Below are positions 55,341-64,000 of a stretch of DNA of 64,000 nucleotides, piece by piece. The stretch is from Ralstonia sp. SET104 (GTDB taxonomy: Bacteria; Pseudomonadota; Gammaproteobacteria; Burkholderiales; Burkholderiaceae): contig NZ_BHVX01000005.1 in NCBI RefSeq assembly GCF_003851545.1, forward strand, positions 124,001 through 188,000. Reading direction: 5' to 3'. The stretch's first letter is position 1; each line of letters begins with the position of its first letter. The translations under genes and the position numbers were made by a program. The notes below the pieces were generated by a model. That model ran no database searches and was not told the DNA's origin. It saw only the letters and a list, made by a program, of their open reading frames with translations.

Positions 55341-56219
55341 ATGCGTAAAGGCATCATTTTGGCCGGCGGCTCCGGCACGCGACTTTACCCGATCACTCGC
55401 TCAGTCTCGAAACAGCTGCTGCCGGTGTACGACAAGCCGATGATCTATTACCCGCTGTCCACGCTGATGCTGGCGGGGATTCGGGACATCCTGATCATCT
55501 CCACGCCGGAGGACACGCCGCGATTTGCCGACATGCTCGGCGACGGCAGCAAGTGGGGGATCAACCTGCAATATGCAGTGCAGCCCTCACCGGACGGCTT
55601 GGCGCAAGCGTTCATTATCGGACGCGACTTTGTCGGCAATGATCCGTCGACATTGATCCTTGGCGACAACATTTTCCACGGTCACGATCTCGTGGCTCAA
55701 CTGGCGCGTTCCGCTGCGCAACAGTCGGGCGCCACCGTCTTCGCCTATCACGTCCACGATCCGGAGCGCTATGGCGTGGTTGAGTTCGATCAAAACTTCC
55801 GTGCGCTCTCGCTGGAAGAAAAGCCGGCCAACCCGCGTTCGCACTATGCGGTTACCGGACTGTATTTCTACGACAACCAGGTGTGCGACATTGCCGCCGA
55901 CATCAAGCCGTCGGCACGCGGCGAGCTCGAGATTACGGACGTCAACAAGCACTACCTGGCTCAGGGCCAGTTGGACGTCGAGATCATGGGCCGCGGCTAT
56001 GCCTGGCTCGACACCGGAACGCACGATTCGCTGCTGGAAGCAGCGACGTTCATCGCGACACTGCAGAACCGCCAAGGGCTGATGGTGGCCTGCCCCGAAG
56101 AGATTGCGTATCGCAACTGCTGGATCAGCGCCGGGCAGGTCGCCGCGCTTGCGAAGCCGCTCAGCAAGAACGGTTACGGCAAGTATCTGCAGCACATCAT
56201 TTCGGAAACCGTCAAATGA
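55341..56219 (+). CDS. rmlA: Glucose-1-phosphate thymidylyltransferase
   Basis: This 292-residue nucleotidyltransferase begins [18 protein letters not shown], the nucleotide-binding motif, then [32 protein letters not shown] and the [11 protein letters not shown] block. It activates glucose-1-phosphate with dTTP in the first step of rhamnose synthesis. All motifs are intact. Its stop overlaps the rmlC start (ATGA at 56216-56219). Confidence 0.97.
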   Translation: MRKGIILAGGSGTRLYPITRSVSKQLLPVYDKPMIYYPLSTLMLAGIRDILIISTPEDTPRFADMLGDGSKWGINLQYAVQPSPDGLAQAFIIGRDFVGNDPSTLILGDNIFHGHDLVAQLARSAAQQSGATVFAYHVHDPERYGVVEFDQNFRALSLEEKPANPRSHYAVTGLYFYDNQVCDIAADIKPSARGELEITDVNKHYLAQGQLDVEIMGRGYAWLDTGTHDSLLEAATFIATLQNRQGLMVACPEEIAYRNCWISAGQVAALAKPLSKNGYGKYLQHIISETVK

Positions 56220-56767
56220 ACCTGAACGTAATTCGTACCGCTATTCCGGAGGTTCTGATCCTGGAGCCGAAGGTGTTCGGGGATGATCGCGGCTTCTTCT
56301 TCGAGAGCTTTAATGCGCGTAGCTTCGAGCAGGCGACCGGTGTCAAGCGAACGTTCGTCCAAGACAACCATTCGCGTTCGGCCCGCGGCGTGCTGCGCGG
56401 CTTGCACTACCAGATCCAGCATCCGCAGGGAAAGCTGGTGCGTGTGGCGGTTGGCGAAGTCTTCGACGTCGCGGTCGATTTGCGCAAGAGCTCCCCGACT
56501 TTTGGCAAGTGGGTTGGCGTAACGCTGTCAGCGGAGAATAAGCGCCAACTGTGGGTGCCGGAAGGGTTTGCACATGGCTTCGTCGTGACTTCTGATTACG
56601 CCGAGTTCCTGTACAAGACCACGGACTACTGGTACGCCGAGCACGAGCGCAGCATTGTTTGGAATGACTCGGACCTCGCCATTGAGTGGCCGGTCCAGGG
56701 CACACCAATCCTGGCGGCAAAAGACGCCGGGGGCGCCCGGTTTGCCGGCGCGGACTTGTTCGACTGA
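56216..56767 (+). CDS. rmlC: dTDP-4-dehydrorhamnose 3,5-epimerase
   Basis: This 183-residue cupin-fold epimerase has [13 protein letters not shown], the catalytic-site region [13 protein letters not shown] and [10 protein letters not shown], standard for RmlC. It converts dTDP-4-keto-6-deoxyglucose to the L-lyxo form. The start overlaps rmlA by 4 bp. Gene order is B-D-A-C, complete and without gaps, so the cell can make dTDP-L-rhamnose from this operon. Confidence 0.96.
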   Translation: MNLNVIRTAIPEVLILEPKVFGDDRGFFFESFNARSFEQATGVKRTFVQDNHSRSARGVLRGLHYQIQHPQGKLVRVAVGEVFDVAVDLRKSSPTFGKWVGVTLSAENKRQLWVPEGFAHGFVVTSDYAEFLYKTTDYWYAEHERSIVWNDSDLAIEWPVQGTPILAAKDAGGARFAGADLFD

Positions 56768-56876
56768 GGAAGGTGCGTCGTGCCTCGCGTGGCTGCTTGC
56801 CGGCATGGTGCTAGAGGGCGCACAGGTTAAATCTCGCAGGAGTGTTTCCGGGAAGACCAGGTCCAGGAGCTGCCGC

Positions 56877-58172
56877 ATGGGTGGGGGTGGCCTTCCCGTT
56901 GACACAAATCACATGACAGGAACTCCCATTCAACGTACCGGTGTCGTCAGGACACTCACCAACTCGAGCGTCGTCGTGCTCGAGCGGATCGCCCAGATCG
57001 GGGTGACGCTGGTCGCGACGCTGGTGATTGCGCGCATCTTCGGGCCGCAGAAGTATGGCATCTGGCAGGCCGCGCAGTCGATCTTTGCGGTGACCTCCGC
57101 GCTGTGCCTGATCGTGCCGGGCGAGATTCTGCTGCCACGCCTCAAGGCGACGCACGATTGGGAGCGGTTGTCCGTCACGCTGTCGTCGGCGCTGGTCGCG
57201 CGCATCGGATTCGGCGTGTTGATCCTGGCGGGCTACGGCGTGGGCCTGCTTGTTGCGCCCGTCGCGCTGCGCGGCACGCTGCTCGTCGCGCTAATTCTGC
57301 AGTGTTCCATTGCCGTTACTGAGCCCGTCAACGGGCTGAGTTCGTGGTATCAGGCGCAGCTGAACAATGTGCCGGTGTCGCTGCGTCGCCTAGTGGGTCT
57401 GGCCTTGCGGCTTGCTATCTTTGTGCTGTGCATTGTGGTGCTAGGCGGGCCGGCGCTGCCGCTGCTGGCGGCGGCTTGGCCGATCGAAGCGCTGGTCGCG
57501 GGCGCGCTCGTGACGTCGATGTTCCTGGCGTCCCATGGAGCATTCCGGTTCCGGTGGACTGCTGTGGAACTGTTGTCGCTCGTGCGTGCAGGGCTGCCGG
57601 TCTGGTGGGGCCTGTTGTTCTACGCCTTGTTCCTGAAGACGGACCGGCTGCTGCTGCCCTATCGCATGGATCCGCAGGGTTTCGGAGTCTACGGAGCCGC
57701 GGCCCAGTTGGTCGAAACCGCGGTCGGCATGGTGATTCTCGTCACCAATACGCTGATGCCGAGGCTGATCTATCACCGCGAGGGCGGCCGGCTGGACCGC
57801 AAGACCGCAGCGGGTTTGCTGGGTGCAATTGTGATTGCATGCGGAGCTACTTCGTTGATGGCGCCGGTCATCGTCCGCGTCTTGTTCGGCGTGGGCTTCG
57901 CGGGGGCGGCCCCGATCCTAGCCATCGGCATTTGGCTGGCTGTCTTGGCAGCGATCGATACACTGCTGACGGGCATCCTGATCCGAGAACGAGTATTCCG
58001 GGTGGTGTTGATCAAGTGGACGGTCGCTTCAGTACTCCAGGTAGTAGTAATTACAATCCTATATCCTCGATGGAATTTGGGTGGTGTAATGGCTGGTTAT
58101 TTATCGGGCTATATTTTTGTTGTCGCATTATCCCTGAGGGCTTTGAAAATACTTCGTGATCGGGTTTATTAA
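56877..58172 (+). CDS. wzx: Wzx-like O-antigen flippase (polysaccharide biosynthesis protein)
   Basis: A protein of 431 residues with about twelve membrane helices and a MATE/PST-type pattern: SSVVVLERIAQIGVTLVATLVIARIFGP at the N-terminus, FGPQKYGIWQAAQSIF, and LFYALFLKTDRLLLPY midway. It belongs to the oligosaccharide flippase family that moves undecaprenyl-PP-linked O-units across the inner membrane. I chose the ATG at 56877 because AGGAG lies seven bases upstream; ATG 56913 is also possible. It lies 109 bp after rmlC and its end overlaps the polymerase gene by 17 bp. Confidence 0.82.
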   Translation: MGGGGLPVDTNHMTGTPIQRTGVVRTLTNSSVVVLERIAQIGVTLVATLVIARIFGPQKYGIWQAAQSIFAVTSALCLIVPGEILLPRLKATHDWERLSVTLSSALVARIGFGVLILAGYGVGLLVAPVALRGTLLVALILQCSIAVTEPVNGLSSWYQAQLNNVPVSLRRLVGLALRLAIFVLCIVVLGGPALPLLAAAWPIEALVAGALVTSMFLASHGAFRFRWTAVELLSLVRAGLPVWWGLLFYALFLKTDRLLLPYRMDPQGFGVYGAAAQLVETAVGMVILVTNTLMPRLIYHREGGRLDRKTAAGLLGAIVIACGATSLMAPVIVRVLFGVGFAGAAPILAIGIWLAVLAAIDTLLTGILIRERVFRVVLIKWTVASVLQVVVITILYPRWNLGGVMAGYLSGYIFVVALSLRALKILRDRVY

Positions 58173-59343
58173 GATATTTTCGATGCTGGAATTTTTATAT
58201 TCACTTACCTTGATCGAAGTTGTGATCGGTGGCGGCGGACGCATGGCGGGATTTTCGCCGGTGTCTGTGCGTGGCGTGCTCGCGTCTATTTGTTGTCTTG
58301 TTGCCTTATTGGATTTCATGAAAGGGGGGGCGCGAGTATCTCCCGATACAAAGATTCTGATATTTCTTTTCGTTTTTTGCGTTGTTCTTGGGGCGTTTGT
58401 TGGCTATGCATCGGGAAATGATATAGGTGCCGTTATGGGCGATGTGGCTCAGGTATCTTTTTTTATGACGATAATTTTCTTTCAGAGATGCTTTGATTAT
58501 AAAAAGACATTTTCATTGACGGATCGATTTCTGGTTTATTCGACTGTTGGAATGGCGGTTTGTTACTTAGTTGTTTTGTTTTTTATTTTTGAAATGGGGA
58601 AATTTGATCCGATCTACCAATTTCTTTCGACTGGGGATGATTTCTTTTTTAGAGAGAATGGGACTTTCTTTTACAAGGGATTTCCTTACCTCGGTGTGGC
58701 GCTCTTCTTTTTGGTGGAGCGTATAAACATCTGGAAGTTAATTGGTTTAGTGATCGTTGGCGCGGCAATTCTGCTTTGTAATACCCGGGGTATGTATCTT
58801 GCAATTGCAATAACAGTTTTCTTGCTCTATTTCCGAGTGGAAGTGAAATTTTTTGTCATCGTATTCGCTGTTATTGTTTTTCTGTTCTGGGGTGAGGGGC
58901 AGATGTTGGGAGCGGTGGCGAAGCCGGATTCCGATGTTGTTCGGCTGCAGGACTTGACATACATATTTGATGATATGAATTTCTTTTCGGTGGTATTCGG
59001 TCATGGTTTTGGGGCTGAAATTAATGGAAGAAATCGAATTGAAATTGCTTGGGCTGAGGTGTTTTATAAACAGGGCTTGGTTGGGCTTGGTTTTTGGTTG
59101 TATTGGGTTTTTAGTCTTTCGTCTTATTTTATTTCCTTGAGGGGTTGGGTGCGTAAGGTGGCTAGGCCTTATTTCGCCTCTGCTCTATTTATTTTTGCTT
59201 TGTCTTTCACTAATCCTTTTATGAATAATTCTATTGGATTGGTTGTTCTGCTTGTTGCGCATTTCTCTCTTGTCTATTTACGTGGGCAACAGTACAGGAT
59301 GTTGTCCGAGGAGAATCGACTAAGGCGGGATGTGGAATGTTGA
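58156..59343 (+). CDS. wzy: Wzy-like O-antigen polymerase, AT-rich
   Basis: This 395-residue protein has about eleven membrane helices and a large loop after mid-length, the usual layout of O-antigen polymerase/ligase-family proteins. Wzy sequences are very divergent; the call rests on topology and position between flippase and glycosyltransferase genes. The DNA is strikingly T-rich compared with the GC-rich neighbours, the classic sign of recent transfer of O-unit genes. The GTG start at 58156 overlaps wzx; an ATG at 58183 is an alternative. The end overlaps the next gene by 7 bp. Confidence 0.75.
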   Translation: MIGFIKIFSMLEFLYSLTLIEVVIGGGGRMAGFSPVSVRGVLASICCLVALLDFMKGGARVSPDTKILIFLFVFCVVLGAFVGYASGNDIGAVMGDVAQVSFFMTIIFFQRCFDYKKTFSLTDRFLVYSTVGMAVCYLVVLFFIFEMGKFDPIYQFLSTGDDFFFRENGTFFYKGFPYLGVALFFLVERINIWKLIGLVIVGAAILLCNTRGMYLAIAITVFLLYFRVEVKFFVIVFAVIVFLFWGEGQMLGAVAKPDSDVVRLQDLTYIFDDMNFFSVVFGHGFGAEINGRNRIEIAWAEVFYKQGLVGLGFWLYWVFSLSSYFISLRGWVRKVARPYFASALFIFALSFTNPFMNNSIGLVVLLVAHFSLVYLRGQQYRMLSEENRLRRDVEC

Positions 59344-60266
59344 AGTCGGGAGCTATTTTCGTTACCTTTCGCCCGGCGGACGAGCAGGTCGCTGCGATCG
59401 CTGCGACGGCACGGCTATTCGATGCCGTGATCGTCGTCGATAACTCGCCGGCGCCAGACGCAACCCTGCGTCACCGCTTCAGTCTGCCGAACGTCCAGGT
59501 TCTGAATAACGCAAATCGAGGGGGGATCGCGGGGGCGTTCAATCGTGGTGTTGAGACACTGCTGGCGGACGGAATCGACCGAGTCTATTTCTTCGACCAG
59601 GATTCGGCAGTTCCGTCCGATTACCGCCAGCTCATGGACGAAGCGCTGGACAGCGCGCCCGAGGCCTGCCTGATCGGGCCCAAGATCTATGATGTCAACC
59701 TGCACGCGTTTTCGCCGCGTTATCTGGTTTCGCGCTGGACGTATCGTGCGGACCCCATCCCAGAGTCGGCCACTGTGCTGATACCGTGCTCGTTCCTGAT
59801 TTCGAGCGGTTCGGTAGCCACCCGGGCGGCGTTGACCGCATGCGGTCCGTTCCGGGAAGACTATTTCATCGATGATGTTGACACAGAGTACTGCCTGCGA
59901 GCGGCCCAGCAGGGCGTTGGCGTGTTTATCAACCCGCGCGCCATACTGAACCACGCGATCGGCGAGCGCGAAGAGCACCGGTTCCTAGGTGTGCGGATTC
60001 GACCGAGTCACCATGGTGCATTGCGCAGGTACTACCGCTGCAGAAACGGCATCAGTCTCAGCTTGCGGCATGCACGGCATTCGCCTGCGTTTTTGATCCA
60101 TAACCAGAAACGGCTGGCGCACGAGATCATAGGTGTGCTGCTCTATGAGCGGCGAAAATGGAAGAAATTAATTGCGATCGGAGTCGGCATTATTCACGGC
60201 GTGATGAGCCGGCTTGGCGATCTGAGAGAAATTGCCCCGAGGCTCCATCGGTGGCTGTTGTGCTGA
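59337..60266 (+). CDS. GT2 family glycosyltransferase, probable rhamnosyltransferase
   Basis: This 309-residue enzyme has a GT-A fold: IFVTFRPADEQVAAI near the start, VIVVDNSPAP, NRGGIAGAFNRGVE, the metal-binding FFDQDS and the acidic DDVDTEYCLRA motif that is typical of bacterial rhamnosyltransferases. A basic C-terminal region with KRLAHEIIGVLL may dock at the membrane. It likely adds rhamnose from the dTDP-L-rhamnose made by rmlBDAC. It overlaps the preceding gene by 7 bp. Confidence 0.82.
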   Translation: MLKSGAIFVTFRPADEQVAAIAATARLFDAVIVVDNSPAPDATLRHRFSLPNVQVLNNANRGGIAGAFNRGVETLLADGIDRVYFFDQDSAVPSDYRQLMDEALDSAPEACLIGPKIYDVNLHAFSPRYLVSRWTYRADPIPESATVLIPCSFLISSGSVATRAALTACGPFREDYFIDDVDTEYCLRAAQQGVGVFINPRAILNHAIGEREEHRFLGVRIRPSHHGALRRYYRCRNGISLSLRHARHSPAFLIHNQKRLAHEIIGVLLYERRKWKKLIAIGVGIIHGVMSRLGDLREIAPRLHRWLLC

Positions 60267-60373
60267 GCAGGCGATTGATAGTTTCTTTTCGTCTGCCGCC
60301 CTCAAGGGGTGTATTTATGATGTCTCCTGTTCCAGCGGGAACGAACGATTGCAGGGCAGGCTGTTGGTAACTC

Positions 60374-61207
60374 ATGACTAATATTACGGCATCAATTGTT
60401 CTGTATAACAATCCGACCGATCAGGTCAGGCGTTGCATCGAGTCGGTGCAGGCGGACGCGCGCGTCCACGTGCTGCTGGTCGATAACTCCGAAAAAAAGG
60501 GCACTTACGCCAGCCTGGCGGCGGAAAACGTCGAGATTCTCGATGCGCCGGGCAATGTCGGTTTCGGCCGGGGGCATAACCTTGTCCTGGGCAGGCTGGC
60601 GGCGCTGCGCTCCGAGGTCCACCTAGTGGTGAATCCCGATATTGTGGCCAAGGCGGGTTGCGTCGGGACGTTGGCCGATGCGCTGCGTCAGAGCAGGGAG
60701 GTCGCGCTGGTCGGGCCGCGCATCGTGTCGCCGGACGGTGCACTGTACAGGTCCTGCAAGCTCCTGCCGACACCGTGGAACCTGTTTGCTCGGCGGTTCG
60801 CCCCCCGGCAACTGTATGCGGCGGCTGACGCGCGTTATGAGCTGGAGGCTTTCGACTATGGCCGGGAATTGCAGCTGAACAACCTGTCGGGGGCTTTCCT
60901 GGCGTTCCGGTCGGAGGTTTTCGCGACGTTGGGGGGGTTTGATCCCAGGTATTTCATGTACCTAGAGGATGTCGATATCTGTCGTCGCACTTCGACCCTG
61001 GGCGCGGTGATTTTCTTGCCACAGGCCGAAGTCGTGCATGAGCACGGAAAGGGATCCTACCGTTCATGGCGACTCCTGCGCGAGCACATCCGCTCCGCGA
61101 TTCTGTATTTCAACCGCTTTGGATGGTTCGTCGATGCGGAGCGGAGGCTGTTCAACAAGGAAACTTTGGCGCGTGTGAATGCTATGCGCTCGGTTGTTGG
61201 AAGATAA
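60374..61207 (+). CDS. GT2 family glycosyltransferase, WbbL-like
   Basis: This 277-residue enzyme starts ITASIVLYNNPTDQVRRCIE, has VLLVDNSEKKGT, GNVGFGRGHNLVL, the NPDI metal-binding position and FMYLEDVDICRR, the pattern of WbbL-type rhamnosyltransferases, which add the first rhamnose to GlcNAc-PP-undecaprenol. That fits the WecA-like gene directly downstream, but sugar specificity cannot be read with certainty. It is preceded by a 107-bp gap holding nothing recognised. Confidence 0.8.
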   Translation: MTNITASIVLYNNPTDQVRRCIESVQADARVHVLLVDNSEKKGTYASLAAENVEILDAPGNVGFGRGHNLVLGRLAALRSEVHLVVNPDIVAKAGCVGTLADALRQSREVALVGPRIVSPDGALYRSCKLLPTPWNLFARRFAPRQLYAAADARYELEAFDYGRELQLNNLSGAFLAFRSEVFATLGGFDPRYFMYLEDVDICRRTSTLGAVIFLPQAEVVHEHGKGSYRSWRLLREHIRSAILYFNRFGWFVDAERRLFNKETLARVNAMRSVVGR

Positions 61208-61223
61208 AACTGCGCGCAATTCT

Positions 61224-62348
61224 ATGCTTACATTGTCGGTAGCTTTTCTCGTATCGTTTGCTGTGACCTTGATGGTTATCAGGTATTCGAGTCTGCACGC
61301 TCACATTACGGCCGACTGGGATCTGAGCGGGGTGCAGAAATTCCATGCTCGACCGGTACCCCGGATCGGCGGTCTCGGCATCGTGCTGGCGATGGCCGCC
61401 GCTGCAGTGGCGGCGTGGATCCGTGATCCGCAGGCAGTGGGCTCTCCGTTTCTGCATCTTGTAGTTTGCGTTATGCCCGCATTCATCGCCGGTTTCATCG
61501 AAGACATGACAAAGCGTGTTAGTCCACGGGAGCGGCTGCTGGCGACTATGGCTGCGGCGCTAGTGGCTGTCTATCTTCTCAACGCCAGGATCGTGCGGAT
61601 TGATCTTCATTTGATTGATTTGGCGTTGGCAGTCCCCTTGATCTCCATTGCGATTACTACAGTGGCTGTGGCGGGCTTGGCCAATTCCATCAACATCATC
61701 GACGGCTTCAATGGGTTGGCGTCGATGGTGGCAATGATGATGTTCGTTTCGCTCGCCTATGTCGCGTTCCATGTGGGCGACACGTTGATTCTGACCATCG
61801 CGTTCGCCATGATTGGCGCGATCCTGGGGTTCTTCATCTGGAATTTCCCCGCAGGGCACATTTTCCTGGGAGACGGCGGCGCTTACATGATCGGGTTCGT
61901 GCTGGCAGAATGCAGCATTCTGCTGGTGCTGCGCAATGGCAGCGTCTCGGCGTGGTATCCCGTACTAATGGTGATCTATCCGATCTTCGAGACGCTGTTC
62001 TCGATGTATCGGCGCCGTGTATTGAAAGGGGTGCCGGCCGGGTACCCTGATGGAGTCCATCTGCATACCCTCATCTATCAGCGCGTCATGCGATGGGCCG
62101 TCGGCAGTAAGGATGAGAAGCACAGGCTGCGACGCAATTCGATGACCTCGCCCTACCTCTGGCTGCTCAGTTTGATGGCGGTGTTGCCAGCAACGCTGTT
62201 CTGGAATAACGAGTTTGCCTTGTTGGGGTTTGTCGCCGTTTTCATCTTCTTCTATGTTTGGCTCTACTGGCGGATTGTTCGGTTCCAATCCCCGCGTTGG
62301 CTGATCGTCAAAAAACACCACCGAGTGAAGAAGCACCATGAACACTAA
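61224..62348 (+). CDS. WecA/MraY-family initiating sugar-phosphate transferase
   Basis: This 374-residue protein has about ten to eleven membrane helices. KFHARPVPRIGGLGI opens the fold, NSINIIDGFNGLASM matches the catalytic Asp motif of WecA/WbpL proteins, GDGGAYMIGF follows and the cytoplasmic DGVHLHTL(I)YQR block matches the HIHHL-like carbohydrate loop. It transfers a sugar-1-phosphate (GlcNAc or a relative) to undecaprenyl phosphate to start O-unit assembly. The ATG at 61224 has a weak ribosome site; ATG 61179 is in frame but overlaps the preceding gene. Confidence 0.87.
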   Translation: MLTLSVAFLVSFAVTLMVIRYSSLHAHITADWDLSGVQKFHARPVPRIGGLGIVLAMAAAAVAAWIRDPQAVGSPFLHLVVCVMPAFIAGFIEDMTKRVSPRERLLATMAAALVAVYLLNARIVRIDLHLIDLALAVPLISIAITTVAVAGLANSINIIDGFNGLASMVAMMMFVSLAYVAFHVGDTLILTIAFAMIGAILGFFIWNFPAGHIFLGDGGAYMIGFVLAECSILLVLRNGSVSAWYPVLMVIYPIFETLFSMYRRRVLKGVPAGYPDGVHLHTLIYQRVMRWAVGSKDEKHRLRRNSMTSPYLWLLSLMAVLPATLFWNNEFALLGFVAVFIFFYVWLYWRIVRFQSPRWLIVKKHHRVKKHHEH

Positions 62349-63228
62349 TCGGCACCTTGACGATACGCCCGATGGGGATGCAGTGATGGCGACGATCGTC
62401 CAGGTCCTGGCGTTCTTCCGCCGTCATCTGACAAAGCTCGCTTTGACCTGCCTTGTGGGTGGGGCGATCGCGATAGGCGCGGCGCTGATGCTGCCCAAGC
62501 AATGGGAGGCCAGCGCGGTGGTGCAGGTCGGCCAGATCGCAACCGACACACCTCAATCGCCCGTGATGCCTGTGGAAACAGTAGGCCGGGCCATGGAGCG
62601 GCTGCAACTGCCTCAGTTCAAGGATGTGGTTCTGCAAAAGCTCGGCTTGCCGCTGGGGATCGGTGAGAACGCCAATACGGATCTCATCCGTCGCTCTCTG
62701 AAGGCGACGCAACTGAAGAATGCAGACCTTATTGAGTTGACAGTGCGCGGCTTCTCTCAGGCGGATGCCCAGCGGTACGCAAAGGAATTTCTGGACGAGT
62801 TGATCAGTGCACACTCGGTCCTTGCCAAGCCGTCAATGGACAAGATGAATGCGAATATGGCTGAAGTGACCCGCATGATTGCCGTGGAAGAGGCCAGAAA
62901 GGCTCAGCTCGCGGAGCTGGCGCGTGTTCGTGATCAGGCAAAGCGGGAAACCATGTTCCCCGAGGCTGTATTGTTAGCAAGCATGTCTGCCGAAAACGAC
63001 AAGCAGCTTCAAGCGCTGCGCCAACGGGAAATCAACATCCGAGAACAACTGAATCCTGAACGCACCTTCAACACGCGGCTTTTCGAGTCCATGTTTGTCA
63101 GTCGGCACCACGTATTTCCAAGCGGCCCGATTTTTGCGGCGGCCGGTCTGGTGCTCAGCTTCTTTGTCGCGGTGTGCTGGGGCCTGTGGAGCGATTGCCG
63201 ACGGGGCATTCTCCGCTGCGGTGGGTGA
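62338..63228 (+). CDS. Wzz-like chain-length determinant protein
   Basis: This 296-residue protein has a first membrane helix at about 33-53, a long periplasmic domain with a coiled-coil-prone region (about 165-225), and a second helix at about 263-285, the two-helix layout of Wzz/PCP-1 proteins. It would set O-antigen chain length together with Wzy. Its start overlaps the WecA-like gene by 11 bp. It ends just upstream of the phosphomannomutase gene. Confidence 0.83.
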   Translation: MNTNRHLDDTPDGDAVMATIVQVLAFFRRHLTKLALTCLVGGAIAIGAALMLPKQWEASAVVQVGQIATDTPQSPVMPVETVGRAMERLQLPQFKDVVLQKLGLPLGIGENANTDLIRRSLKATQLKNADLIELTVRGFSQADAQRYAKEFLDELISAHSVLAKPSMDKMNANMAEVTRMIAVEEARKAQLAELARVRDQAKRETMFPEAVLLASMSAENDKQLQALRQREINIREQLNPERTFNTRLFESMFVSRHHVFPSGPIFAAAGLVLSFFVAVCWGLWSDCRRGILRCGG

Positions 63229-63286
63229 ACGCATCCTCTGTTGGCCCTGCCCCCACATTTTACGAATAACGATTGAAACAGGGTAT

Positions 63287-64000
63287 ATGTCGATGCAAAT
63301 CACCCCCACCATCTTCAAAGCCTACGACATCCGCGGCATCGTCGGGAAAACCGTCGATGCTGAAACCGCCCGCCTGATCGGCAGTGCCTTCGGTTCCGCA
63401 GCACGCGCCAAGGGTGAATCCGCCGTGGTGATCGGCCGCGATGGCCGCCTGTCTGGCCCCGAACTGCTGGCAGCGCTGGCGGACGGCCTGCGTGCGAGCG
63501 GGGTCGATGTGATCGATCTGGGCCTCGTGGCTACGCCTATGGTGTACTTCGGCACGAACATCGAGCTGGCCGGCCGTCGCGCCACGTCGGGCGTGATGGT
63601 CACCGGCAGCCACAACCCGCCGGACTACAACGGCTTCAAGATGGTCCTGGCAGGCCAGGCCATCTACGGTGAGCAGATCCAGGCACTGCGCACGCGCATC
63701 GAGCAGGGCGACTTTACCGAAGGTGCCGGCAGCTACGTGCAGGTGGATATCCGCCAACAGTACATCGACCGAATCGTTTCGGACGTTAAGTTGACCCGCC
63801 CGATGAAGATTGCCGTGGACTGCGGCAACGGCGTGGCGGGTGCCTTTGCGCCAGAGCTGTTCCGCGCGATGGGTTGTGAGGTGACGGAGCTGTTCTGCGA
63901 GGTGGACGGCCACTTCCCGAACCACCATCCGGACCCGGCGCACGTTGAGAACCTGCAAGACCTCGTGCGTACGCTGCAGACCACCGACTGCGAACTCGGT
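63287..64000 (+). CDS. manB: Phosphomannomutase/phosphoglucomutase, 3' end beyond window
   Basis: 238 codons are visible and the frame is open at the window end. It begins MSMQITPTIFKAYDIRGIVG and has the phosphoserine loop MVTGSHNPPDYNGFK with the catalytic Ser at residue 108, matching AlgC/PMM-PGM enzymes (about 460 residues). It interconverts mannose- or glucose-1- and 6-phosphates, supplying sugar nucleotides for the O-antigen and for glucose-1-phosphate used by RmlA. It follows the Wzz gene by 58 bp. Confidence 0.95.
   Translation, partial: MSMQITPTIFKAYDIRGIVGKTVDAETARLIGSAFGSAARAKGESAVVIGRDGRLSGPELLAALADGLRASGVDVIDLGLVATPMVYFGTNIELAGRRATSGVMVTGSHNPPDYNGFKMVLAGQAIYGEQIQALRTRIEQGDFTEGAGSYVQVDIRQQYIDRIVSDVKLTRPMKIAVDCGNGVAGAFAPELFRAMGCEVTELFCEVDGHFPNHHPDPAHVENLQDLVRTLQTTDCELG

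Overview
The window looks like a chromosomal segment of a high-GC betaproteobacterium of the Burkholderiales, most likely Ralstonia (pickettii/mannitolilytica type). This is inferred from protein similarity and from gene order (hemL, rubA, pilGHIJL, phr, rsuA, yqgE, ruvX, pyrR, pyrB, pyrC', plsC, apaH, rml); no database search was run. No rRNA, tRNA, CRISPR array, insertion sequence or phage gene was recognised.

Region 1 (1-2538) holds a DUF898/YjgN-like membrane protein cut by the window edge, an M48 metalloprotease directly behind it, and a GtrA-like small membrane protein. Region 2 (2760-17690) is a Tad (Flp pilus) locus in two convergent blocks. Three TadE/TadG-type pseudopilins are on the plus strand (2760-4974). 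A twelve-gene minus-strand operon runs from three tandem flp pilins (16.7-16.0 kb) through tadV, an AAA ATPase, rcpC/cpaB, rcpA secretin, a small lipoprotein, tadZ, tadA and tadB to tadC (5.7 kb). The third pilin gene encodes only 55 aa. A repeat-rich, gene-free stretch of about 720 bp separates the two blocks.

Region 3 (17691-26417) is a cluster of four paralogous DUF2029/GT87-type membrane glycosyltransferases, a GtrB/ArnC-like GT2 polyprenyl-phosphate glycosyltransferase, an acyltransferase-3 protein and a VpsR-like sigma54 activator. The four GT87 proteins share FW(S/G)A, YPP, GQN and KPQ motifs. Together they look like an uncharacterised surface-glycan or glycoprotein pathway next to the pilus genes, and this is the most interesting system in the window. 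A 1.15 kb gene-free stretch follows.

Region 4 (27570-32735) carries two TPM-domain proteins and LemA, a DapA-superfamily lyase/aldolase and hemL. A second copy of the repeat seen at 5.2 kb lies between the last two, again between convergent genes. Region 5 (32947-43606) is rubredoxin followed by a compact Pil-Chp chemosensory operon (pilG, pilH, pilI, pilJ, pilL) for type IV pilus twitching. A clear bidirectional terminator closes it.

Region 6 (43677-53134) is housekeeping: photolyase, RsuA-type pseudouridine synthase, the tight yqgE-ruvX-pyrR-pyrB-pyrC'-plsC run, an acyltransferase-3 gene and apaH. The pyrC product has lost its metal-binding HxH and is probably the non-catalytic partner of PyrB. 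Region 7 (53359-64000) is a Wzx/Wzy-type O-antigen locus: rmlBDAC for dTDP-L-rhamnose, a flippase, an AT-rich polymerase gene, two GT2 transferases, a WecA-like initiating transferase, a Wzz-like chain-length protein and a phosphomannomutase/phosphoglucomutase gene that runs off the window.
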